Origin: an uncultured Dyadobacter sp. | GTDB taxonomy: Bacteria > Bacteroidota > Bacteroidia > Cytophagales > Spirosomataceae | Assembly (NCBI GenBank): GCA_946481035.1 | Contig: CAMLNK010000031.1 | Location: 1 to 12,182, forward strand | DNA length: 12,182 nt | Direction of reading: 5' to 3' | Part shown: positions 1-5,564 of the stretch, piece by piece | Position numbering within the stretch: the stretch's first letter is position 1 | How the letters are laid out: each line of letters opens with the position of its first letter | Notes under the pieces: model-generated | What the model was told of the DNA's origin: nothing | Seen by the model: the letters and a program-made list of their open reading frames with translations, nothing else | The model's database searches: none | Position numbers and translations under genes: made by a program

Positions 1-402
1 CTTGTCGACAATGCGCGGCAGTTACTTTCCGCCTCGAAAGTGCCGGTAAATATCAATTTTTACGATGGCCTGACGATCCCCGATGAAATAGCGGAGTACG
101 ACGTCGTTACGCTAATCGACGTTTTCCACCACATTCCAAAACCCATCCAAACTTCGTTCTTTGATCAGCTTTACAAGAAAATGACCAAGGGAAGTGTGCT
201 GATATTCAAAGATATTGACGGTGGAAGCCCGCTGGTGTATGTAAACAAGCTGCATGACATGCTTCTTGCAGGAGAGATCGGGAATGAGTGGAAGGCTGAA
301 AAAGCGGCGACAATGCTGCGCAAGTGCGGTTTCGAATGTTCCGAAATCAGTTACAGGCGCATGCTCGTATATCCGCACTATACAATACTCGCAAAGAAAT
401 AA
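1..402 (+). CDS. class I SAM-dependent methyltransferase, 3' part only
   Basis: The reading frame is open from base 1 and ends at TAA 400-402, so 133 residues of the C-terminal part are visible and the start lies left of the window. The GTG at 40-42 is an internal valine, not a start. The segment YDVVTLIDVFHHIP is the classic motif II/post-I region of class I methyltransferases (acidic residue, beta strand, then HHIP). Next come a stretch like KKMTKGSVLIFKDID (motif III: a strand carrying the product after a glycine turn) and a C-terminal strand pair ending in YTILAKK. The SAM-binding glycine-rich motif I is outside the window. Such enzymes transfer a methyl group from S-adenosylmethionine; the substrate cannot be read from this fragment. 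The gene is convergent with the UbiA-type gene, with 5 bases between the stop codons. The family call is fairly safe and the specific function is unknown. Confidence 0.8.
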   Translation, partial: LVDNARQLLSASKVPVNINFYDGLTIPDEIAEYDVVTLIDVFHHIPKPIQTSFFDQLYKKMTKGSVLIFKDIDGGSPLVYVNKLHDMLLAGEIGNEWKAEKAATMLRKCGFECSEISYRRMLVYPHYTILAKK

Positions 403-407
403 CCTTC

Positions 408-1286
408 TTAATAATAAAAGCAAAAGACAATATAGAGCAGGAAAAGCACGATTGTCAATTGCAGGCCGCGGTCATGATATATCAGGGTAGTAGGGTCACC
501 TTCTCCCTGATATTTGTCTATATCCGTCAACTGAATGAACCGGAAAAGGCCGTATACAACCAAAATCAGGGAATATTTAAGAATATCCGCTCCGATAATG
601 GCAATCGTGCTGGCGTCGATGGTGTAAAACATGTAGCTGATCAGCGTCATTGTCGTACACGAATGAATATACGTATCCAAAAGCTTGATCGAGTATCCCG
701 ACAATGCTTTTCTGTGCCCATGAGCTGCTTTATCCAGGACTTTCAATTCCCCTTTCCTTTTGATAAACGCCAGCAACAACGCGAGGAAGAAAGTTACGAC
801 CAGCATAAAATCGGAAGGTTGTACATCAATTCCCTCACATCCCGCCAGAATTCTCAACTCGAAACCTACCGAAATGACAATGCAATCGACAATACTAATG
901 TGTTTGAGATAAAGAGAGTAAAGTATATTAATCGTGCAATAAGCGACGATAATTGTCGCTAATTTGAAATCGGCAAGATATGCCAGAATAGAAACCGTCA
1001 ATAAAATACAAACGATCGCACTTGCAATGGCCGTTGTCATGGGTAATTTACCCGATGCCAGCGGTCGCTTCTGTTTAATGGGGTGTTTTCTGTCGGATTC
1101 TACATCCTTGATGTCATTCAGAACATAAATACTCGACGCCGCAAAGGAGAAAGCCAGGAATGTCAGCAACGACAGGAAGAGCGAATTTGTGTCAAACAGC
1201 CTTCCTGAAAACAGAAGGGGAGCAAGTATTAGGAAGTTTTTAATCCACTGATGTACTCGTATTTGTTTCAGTATCAATAAGATCAT
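408..1286 (-). CDS. UbiA-superfamily membrane prenyltransferase, polyprenyl-phosphate phosphoribosyltransferase-like
   Basis: A 292-residue, very hydrophobic protein with about eight or nine predicted membrane segments. The first Asp-rich motif is clear: NDIKDVESD at residues 57-65 (N57, D58, D61, D65), followed by KRPLASG at 73-79. The second conserved region, YSLYLKHISIVD then GFELRILAG, falls at about 123-149. The N-terminal RVHQWIKNFLILAPLLFSG and the KRPLASG segment resemble the decaprenyl-phosphate phosphoribosyltransferase branch (Rv3806c-like) more than quinone or heme enzymes. In that branch PRPP is joined to a polyprenyl phosphate to make a precursor of arabinose donors. This is family resemblance only; another aromatic or lipid acceptor is possible. 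The ATG at 1284-1286 has no Shine-Dalgarno site, which is normal in Bacteroidota. A perfect -7 box lies at 1319-1326. By eye the gene is lower in GC than the SusC/D genes. Confidence 0.82.
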   Translation of the reverse strand: MILLILKQIRVHQWIKNFLILAPLLFSGRLFDTNSLFLSLLTFLAFSFAASSIYVLNDIKDVESDRKHPIKQKRPLASGKLPMTTAIASAIVCILLTVSILAYLADFKLATIIVAYCTINILYSLYLKHISIVDCIVISVGFELRILAGCEGIDVQPSDFMLVVTFFLALLLAFIKRKGELKVLDKAAHGHRKALSGYSIKLLDTYIHSCTTMTLISYMFYTIDASTIAIIGADILKYSLILVVYGLFRFIQLTDIDKYQGEGDPTTLIYHDRGLQLTIVLFLLYIVFCFYY

Positions 1287-1718
1287 GTCAGGGGAGTCTG
1301 TTCGGTTGCGTCAGGAGGCAAATATAGACATAAAAACGGCTCCGCGGCTCCTTCCTGAGCGACCCGTGATCATCTTATTTTTTACCGATCGGACGGATTC
1401 ATTTATTGGTAGGAGATTTTGATCTATCAACCGGTTATGAACACGCACAGGCTCACCATGATTTCTAAAAGAATATTGTCCAGGTTTGGGTAAGGGAATT
1501 TATTAATTCAGTTATGATAAATTCAATCTCGGGACTCAATAACCACTGTTATTTTAATAATCGGAGTTATTAAGATTGTTATCATTTTAGTTTGCATTTA
1601 CTTGATGAATATTAATAGGAAGCAAGTGGTATTATTATTTGAATTTGCCTCGTGAATGATGGTTTAATTAATTATTTATTATATTTAATTGGAAAGCTTT
1701 CCCAAAGCAGTTATAAAA
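1287..1718. other. AT-rich gene-free region
   Basis: About 430 bases lie between the start of the UbiA-type gene and the terminator of the outer-membrane protein gene. Hand counting of 1501-1680 gives 45 G or C in 180 bases (25 percent), far below the neighbouring genes. No open frame of useful length is present; the best is an 18-codon frame at 1437-1493 with no supporting signal. Only the minus-strand -7 box at 1319-1326 looks functional. No inverted repeats, tRNA or insertion-sequence ends were seen. Confidence 0.6.
1319..1326 (-). promoter_or_regulatory. Bacteroidota-type promoter -7 box for the UbiA-type gene
   Basis: On the minus strand this reads TATATTTG, a perfect match to the Bacteroidota -7 consensus TAnnTTTG. 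It lies 33-40 bases upstream of the ATG, giving a plausible leader of about 25 bases. I see no convincing TTTG -33 element at the expected distance (about 19-21 bases further upstream), so the call rests on one box. Confidence 0.4.
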
Positions 1719-1754
1719 AATAAATCCCGGCCGCATTAGCGGCCGGGATTTATT
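1713..1754 (-). terminator. Rho-independent terminator of the outer-membrane barrel gene
   Basis: A perfect 16-bp stem (arms 1719-1734 and 1739-1754, arm sequence AATAAATCCCGGCCGC) with a 4-base loop ATTA. Read on the minus strand it is followed by a run of T residues (A-run 1715-1720 on the plus strand). It begins 21 bases after the stop codon of the gene at 1776-2948. On the plus strand no T-run follows, so it acts for the minus-strand gene. Confidence 0.9.
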
Positions 1755-1775
1755 GGTGCATGCTTGTGGCAATTA

Positions 1776-2948
1776 TCAATGTACCTGTTTGCTTTTTCCA
1801 AACCGGAATGCGTAGTTCAAACTGATGGAGTAATCGGCGAAGGCCGCGTCACCCTGGATGTGAACCTTCTTCGATTCGTCGGTAATGGCCGCGTTTTCCA
1901 TATTCTGGCGGGCAATATCCGCTGCGCTCTGGATACGGTTTTTAATAAAGTTATAAGGAACAAAAAGACTGAACGTGTGATTGCCGGTCCGGAAAGTTAC
2001 GCCGGGCTCGATAGCCACTACGTAGCCAGGCCTGCGGTAGGCAACCTGTCCGCCGAATGCATCATAGGCGGGGATGCCTTCCAGTCGTCCGGCCAATGAC
2101 AAAGTGACTTTCTGGGCTTTTCCGATTCCGGCCATGAAACCGGCTCTGGCGAAATACTGGTCGGGGCATGCGTACACATTGTAACCTTCCAAACCTTTCG
2201 TCGGCGCAGATTTGAAAGTACCGTTGGATTCCTTGGGATTGAACAGATAGTAGGCGTTGGCGAAGCCGTAAATATTATTGAAGAGGTGCCTGAATCCCTG
2301 GAATTCCAGCGAAATACCCAAACCGCCGTCGCCAGGCTGAATGGCCTGGTCCATTACCACGCTTTCTTTGGAACCATCCGTTTGCAATGCATCATCCATT
2401 ACGTCGTGTTTACCTGTCGGCAGTTTCAGCCCCGCACCGACCATAATGTTGCCATGGTGTGCCTTTGCCGGATCGATCAGCCAATAATTGACCCCAACGC
2501 GGACGTCGCCCAGTCCTTGCGCAAAAACGCTGTAACGGGTTGTATCGATAATTGTGGATCTCAAAACCTGTGAACGCTCATTGTGGACGTAGGGAACGCT
2601 TACGTTCACCTGCAAACGATCTGTGATCCCGAAAGAACCGTTCAGGTCGAGCGAGTGGGAATAAATGTTTACTGCATTGCCGCGGTCTTTGCCATCAGGG
2701 CCGTGGCCGCCGCCCGTTGTCTGGCGCTCAGGCTGTTCCTCTGTGCCGACGAAATGCCGCCAGGAGTGAAAATAACGATAGCTGGCTCCAACCTGGAACT
2801 GTCCCTTTTGAAGATTGTACGTAGAGGAGCCGGGCATTGAGTTGATGCCGCCCATTTGCCTTACCGCCACACAGCCTTGCGCAAAAGCGTTGCCGGCGGC
2901 CATCAGGCTGCCTAAAAAGATAAAACCGGAAATGTATAATGCTTTCAT
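1776..2948 (-). CDS. outer-membrane beta-barrel protein, transporter/porin-like, function unknown
   Basis: A 390-residue protein with a signal peptide (residues 1-23, cleavage after AFA). The remainder is built of alternating amphipathic strands with aromatic girdle residues, such as FQVGASYRYFHSW (51-63), LDLNGSFGITDRLQVNVSVPY (100-120), GDVRVGVNYW (147-156) and SISLNYAFRFG at the C-terminus. This is the pattern of an outer-membrane barrel resembling the loosely defined 'putative MetA-pathway/transporter' families. The mature chain has only two cysteines, C26 just after the signal peptide (QGCVAVR) and C261 (YACPDQ), which could form a disulfide. A Gly/His-rich loop occupies about 77-90. The ATG at 2946-2948 follows directly from the signal-peptide logic. 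The gene lies downstream of the 183-residue gene on the same strand, 150 bases away, and ends in a strong terminator. Substrate unknown. Confidence 0.75.
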   Translation of the reverse strand: MKALYISGFIFLGSLMAAGNAFAQGCVAVRQMGGINSMPGSSTYNLQKGQFQVGASYRYFHSWRHFVGTEEQPERQTTGGGHGPDGKDRGNAVNIYSHSLDLNGSFGITDRLQVNVSVPYVHNERSQVLRSTIIDTTRYSVFAQGLGDVRVGVNYWLIDPAKAHHGNIMVGAGLKLPTGKHDVMDDALQTDGSKESVVMDQAIQPGDGGLGISLEFQGFRHLFNNIYGFANAYYLFNPKESNGTFKSAPTKGLEGYNVYACPDQYFARAGFMAGIGKAQKVTLSLAGRLEGIPAYDAFGGQVAYRRPGYVVAIEPGVTFRTGNHTFSLFVPYNFIKNRIQSAADIARQNMENAAITDESKKVHIQGDAAFADYSISLNYAFRFGKSKQVH

Positions 2949-3098
2949 ATTCGGATTCGGGGATTAAAAAGTAGATAGTAGGACGCAGGCAATTACCCCC
3001 GCCGAAACCGGGATTTGCGCGTCTATAAACGTGAGTATTGGTAAAACTGAAAACGCCGGGTTTGCAATTTCACACGGGATAATAATCCGGGAAGTGAA

Positions 3099-3650
3099 TC
3101 AGGATTCCGGCGGCGGGCTGAACAGGGTCAGAAGCGGAGATATGAAAGTAATGTTAGTAGCAGAATAGGACACGAAAGCGCTCGACGCGATGTCGGTAAA
3201 GACCCAAACCGGACGGCTGGGGCTCACCCAATATACCTTGGCTAAGTCCGACAATGAGCGGATGGCTTTTCGCAATGGATGGGAATCGGCGGAAGGATTA
3301 CGGGTAGTTTCCGTCATTTGATCCGCCAGTTCCGAAAACCGCTCTCTCGCAGACAGATTGGTTTTCAGCGTGACGTACGCGGTATCGTTTTCGATTTTTT
3401 GATGGACCACGTTATAAAACTCACCCTCATGCTGAAAGAGGCCAGAAGCATCGTCCGTATTTTCCCAGGAAGTAGTGTAGGGCAGCGGTGTTACAGGGAA
3501 CTTCATCACCTTGTATTCGCTTCCTTCCTGCGTTTCAGTGGCGGTTTGAAAGTCATTTTCGAAAAGGAACACGCCGACGGCCAACCCAAACATATTGTAG
3601 AGCAACAATGCAAGCAGACCGAGCGGTAGAAGTCTTTTCAAATGATTCAA
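3099..3650 (-). CDS. conserved hypothetical single-pass envelope protein with C-terminal SPPP motif
   Basis: 183 residues with one N-terminal hydrophobic segment (about 7-30, LLPLGLLALLLYNMFGLAVG) that is either a membrane anchor or an uncleaved signal. A periplasmic-type region follows with the segments GEFYNVVHQKIENDTAYVTL (77-95) and LSARERF (99-105), then a hydrophobic stretch (155-178) and the tail FSPPPES. No catalytic motif is seen. I recognise the style (short protein, N-terminal helix, EGEFYN..-NDT.YV, terminal SPPP) from unnamed Bacteroidota proteins, but can give no function. The start is TTG at 3648-3650: the codon before it is AAA and the one before that is the stop TAA, so no ATG start is available upstream in frame. 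Another TTG lies at 3639-3641. Same strand as, and upstream of, the barrel gene at 1776-2948; a joint role in envelope transport is inference. Confidence 0.65.
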   Translation of the reverse strand: MNHLKRLLPLGLLALLLYNMFGLAVGVFLFENDFQTATETQEGSEYKVMKFPVTPLPYTTSWENTDDASGLFQHEGEFYNVVHQKIENDTAYVTLKTNLSARERFSELADQMTETTRNPSADSHPLRKAIRSLSDLAKVYWVSPSRPVWVFTDIASSAFVSYSATNITFISPLLTLFSPPPES

Positions 3651-3657
3651 TTTTTAA

Positions 3658-3665
3658 CAAAAATA
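3658..3665 (-). promoter_or_regulatory. possible promoter -7 box for the 183-residue protein gene
   Basis: The minus strand reads TATTTTTG, fitting TAnnTTTG. It sits only 8 bases before the TTG start, which would make the transcript almost leaderless. No -33 element is evident. A chance match in AT-rich DNA is quite possible. Confidence 0.22.
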
Positions 3666-3746
3666 GTACTATTTGCGAGAATGTACACGGCTTCCTGATA
3701 ACAATTTTATAACCCGGCCAACCCCGTCGAAAATACCTTTTGTAAA

Positions 3747-3754
3747 TATTTTTG
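3747..3754 (+). promoter_or_regulatory. possible promoter -7 box for the phosphoesterase gene
   Basis: The plus strand reads TATTTTTG, a perfect TAnnTTTG match in the 204-base divergent spacer 3651-3854, about 100 bases upstream of the ATG at 3855. No clear TTTG -33 element lies 19-21 bases upstream. The rest of the spacer shows no hairpin or repeat. Confidence 0.3.
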
Positions 3755-3854
3755 CGCTTCGGCGAGAGTCGAAATTGCGGCAAAAGTGCTTTTCAAGAGA
3801 GCGGGGAGCTGTCGCAATAGCAGCTGGCAGGAAATTTCAAAACGACAACTATCC

Positions 3855-4712
3855 ATGATCAGGACCATTAAATTACAAATTTTAGCCGGTTTGCTGTGCT
3901 TCATTAGCCTCGGAGGGTTTGCTCAGAAAGGCGAGCCTTTTTTCTTTATTCAAATGACCGACACGCAATTCGGCTTTTTTACCGATAACAAGAGTTTTGA
4001 AAAGGAAACAGAAAATTTCGAGAGAGCGATAGCGGCCGCGAACCGGCTGCATCCAGCCTTCGTGGTCATTACCGGGGACCTGATCAACAAGCCCGCCGAC
4101 CAGGCGCAATTGCGGGAATACAAGCGCATTGTAGCGCTGCTCGACCCTTCCATTCCTGTCTATCACGTAGCGGGAAATCATGATGTGACAAATGATCCGA
4201 AGCAAAGTGACATTGTAAATTACAGGAAGGAGCTTGGGAAGGATTTCTATGTGATCAGGCATCAGGGTATGCGCGGGCTGGTCCTGAATTCACTGTATTT
4301 CAAAAGCCCGGCCGGCGTTGAAAAGGAAGCTGCCGTGCAGGAGAAATGGTTGAACAAGCAGTTGAAAAAGGCCCGGCGCTCGTCGGCTGCGCCTTTGCTG
4401 GTGTTTCAGCATCATAGCTGGTTTTTAACGGACCCCCATGAAAAGGATGAGTATTTCAACATACCAACCGCTACCCGTGACAAATATATGGCGTTGTTCG
4501 ACCAATACGGTGTGAGCCACATTTTCGCAGGTCACTACCACCGTAATGCCTTCGGCAAATGGGGAGATATTGAAATGGTGACTACCGGGCCGGTAGGAAA
4601 GCCATTGGGAAAAGACCCTTCCGGTTTCCGGATTGTGAAAGTTTCCGGAAGTAACGTGAGCCATCAGTACTACGAGCTCAGCCAGGTCCCGGATCACATC
4701 GTTTTGGAATAG
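3855..4712 (+). CDS. secreted calcineurin-like metallophosphoesterase
   Basis: 285 residues from the ATG at 3855. This start is preferred over the in-frame upstream ATG at 3786 because it places a clean signal peptide (residues 1-23, LLCFISLGGFA, cleavage before QK) at the N-terminus. The metallophosphoesterase motifs appear in order: MTDTQFG (D36), VITGDLIN (G74, D75), AGNHD (N108, H109, D110), VFQHHSW (H186, H187) and FAGHYH (G226, H227, H229). These residues bind a two-metal centre that hydrolyses phosphoesters. Motif I is D-x-Q rather than the usual D-x-H; the ADxQFG style is typical of the CPPED1/CSTP1-like branch. Because the protein is predicted to be exported, it probably acts on periplasmic or surface phosphoesters; the substrate is not evident. 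It is divergent from the 183-residue gene and 81 bases ahead of the next gene, with no convincing terminator between. Confidence 0.9.
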   Translation: MIRTIKLQILAGLLCFISLGGFAQKGEPFFFIQMTDTQFGFFTDNKSFEKETENFERAIAAANRLHPAFVVITGDLINKPADQAQLREYKRIVALLDPSIPVYHVAGNHDVTNDPKQSDIVNYRKELGKDFYVIRHQGMRGLVLNSLYFKSPAGVEKEAAVQEKWLNKQLKKARRSSAAPLLVFQHHSWFLTDPHEKDEYFNIPTATRDKYMALFDQYGVSHIFAGHYHRNAFGKWGDIEMVTTGPVGKPLGKDPSGFRIVKVSGSNVSHQYYELSQVPDHIVLE

Positions 4713-4752
4713 CCGGCACACTTGGCTGAATCTAACTGCCGGGCATAGTGAA

Positions 4753-4789
4753 GTAAAATAAAAGTAAAGTATACTTTACTTTTTGTAAA
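4753..4789. promoter_or_regulatory. candidate operator: 24-bp palindrome within a phased GTAAA half-site array
   Basis: Positions 4760-4783 form a perfect 24-base palindrome; its left half is AAAAGTAAAGTA and the right half is the exact complement. The pentamer GTAAA occurs at 4753-4757, 4764-4768 and 4785-4789, and its complement TTTAC at 4775-4779. Steps of 11, 11 and 10 bases put all four on about one face of the helix. The array sits directly before the membrane protein/HTH pair and overlaps TACTTTTTG at 4777-4785, a near match to the -7 consensus with one extra spacer base. Binding by the HTH protein encoded at 5297-5542 is inference from position. Confidence 0.65.
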
Positions 4790-4793
4790 ATGT

Positions 4794-5300
4794 ATGTTAC
4801 ATTTCGACTTCACAAAATCATTTGAACAAATGGCGCTATCATTTCCGGCCCGGTATCGGGCAGCAGGCTTCTTCCTGGCATTGACCGGGCTGTTATGTCT
4901 TTGGGTGGCTTACAGTGAGGGGCTCATTAATTTTTATCGGATCATTTTGCCGGGCAATACACTACCGGATGGTTCTTACCCTTATCCTTCCAATTTCTGG
5001 GACATTAATGCAGTATTTGAGAAGTGTTCATTATGTTCTCTGGCGATCGGGGTCGCCACTGCATTTCTGGCGAAAGAACCGGATGAATACTTCTACCAGA
5101 TCCGGCTGGAATCGATCCGGTTCGCGGTATCAGCGCAGTTTCTGGTCGGCCTGATAGCCTTTGGATATTTCTATTTTACACCCGGGTATCGGATGGAAAA
5201 CACATTTCAAGGCATTCTGGGCCTCGCTTGCGGCAGCTTTTTGGTAGCCTATGTGTTGCGCTATTATTCGATGATCTACTTTAAGCAGGAGAAGGATTGA
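4794..5300 (+). CDS. four-helix membrane protein of an HTH-regulator pair
   Basis: 168 residues with four predicted membrane segments at about 22-41, 75-93, 108-128 and 139-157. The loop before the third helix carries KEPDEYFYQIRLESIRFAV (94-112). This DEY..-RLES..-A pattern recurs, as far as I recall, in unnamed Bacteroidota membrane proteins encoded directly before a small Xre/YozG-type regulator, as here. No enzymatic motif is visible. Two starts are possible: ATG 4794 (used here), only 10 bases after the palindrome, or ATG 4830 (residue 13), which would leave a leader if transcription starts just after the near -7 box at 4777-4785. The stop TGA overlaps the start of the regulator gene by 4 bases, so the two are probably translated together. 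Function unknown; a sensor or partner controlling the regulator is speculation. Confidence 0.72.
   Translation: MLHFDFTKSFEQMALSFPARYRAAGFFLALTGLLCLWVAYSEGLINFYRIILPGNTLPDGSYPYPSNFWDINAVFEKCSLCSLAIGVATAFLAKEPDEYFYQIRLESIRFAVSAQFLVGLIAFGYFYFTPGYRMENTFQGILGLACGSFLVAYVLRYYSMIYFKQEKD
5287..5295 (+). promoter_or_regulatory. ribosome binding site supporting the TTG start of the HTH gene
   Basis: AGGAGAAGG lies just before the TTG at 5297 and inside the end of the preceding membrane protein gene. It is the clearest Shine-Dalgarno-like site in the window and fits reinitiation or coupled translation across the 4-base overlap. Confidence 0.5.
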
Positions 5301-5542
5301 GCGCACAAAACACCAAACTGGAAAATACGTTACGGGTGGAGCGGGCGATCAATCGGATGACGCAGGCCGAACTGGCTGAGCGGGTGGCTGTTTCACGCCA
5401 GGCCATCAACGCGATAGAGACTGGTAAATTTATTCCCTCCGCAGTTCTGGCAATCAAACTGGCGCGGGTTTTTGGAAAATCTGTGGAAGACATATTTATC
5501 ATTCAGGAGGAAAACAGCCCGCCGGGCACGGACGAACAATAA
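5297..5542 (+). CDS. small Xre-family helix-turn-helix transcriptional regulator
   Basis: 81 residues, nearly all one HTH_3 domain: TQAELAERVAVSRQAINAIE at 22-41 gives the two DNA-binding helices, followed by GKFIPSAVLAIKLARVFGKSVEDIF (43-67). This is the YozG/YgzD-like single-domain type with no sensor or effector domain. The start is TTG 5297-5299 within TTGA, overlapping the stop of the membrane protein gene. The frame is closed by TAA at 5282-5284, and no ATG lies between that stop and the HTH. A strong Shine-Dalgarno-like AGGAGAAGG (5287-5295), rare in this window, supports the TTG start and translational coupling. It probably binds the palindrome at 4760-4783 and controls its own operon; that link is inferred. 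Confidence 0.88.
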   Translation: MSAQNTKLENTLRVERAINRMTQAELAERVAVSRQAINAIETGKFIPSAVLAIKLARVFGKSVEDIFIIQEENSPPGTDEQ

Positions 5543-5564
5543 CTCAGACCGTCATTTATCAGCC

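Noticed and set aside
324..962. 212-codon plus-strand open frame
   Set aside because: It runs antisense to the UbiA-type gene, whose membrane helices and Asp-rich motif are clear; the plus-strand product is low in family features.
1437..1493. 18-codon small open frame in the AT-rich spacer
   Set aside because: No ribosome binding site at a useful distance, no hydrophobic or other recognisable feature, and such short frames arise by chance.
3071..3091. GGAT/ATCC inverted repeat after the 183-residue gene
   Set aside because: Only 4 paired bases and no T-run; too weak to call a terminator.
3786..3854. N-terminal extension of the phosphoesterase from an upstream ATG
   Set aside because: It would add 23 mostly polar residues before a well-formed signal peptide that begins at the ATG at 3855.
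4713..4742. Possible hairpin after the phosphoesterase gene (CCGGCA / TGCCGG)
   Set aside because: The stem is only 6 bp with an 18-base loop and no T-run, so it is not a credible intrinsic terminator.
5472..5564. N-terminal extension of the thioredoxin-like protein
   Set aside because: This start lies within the HTH gene in another frame and would place 31 Arg-rich residues ahead of the signal peptide.
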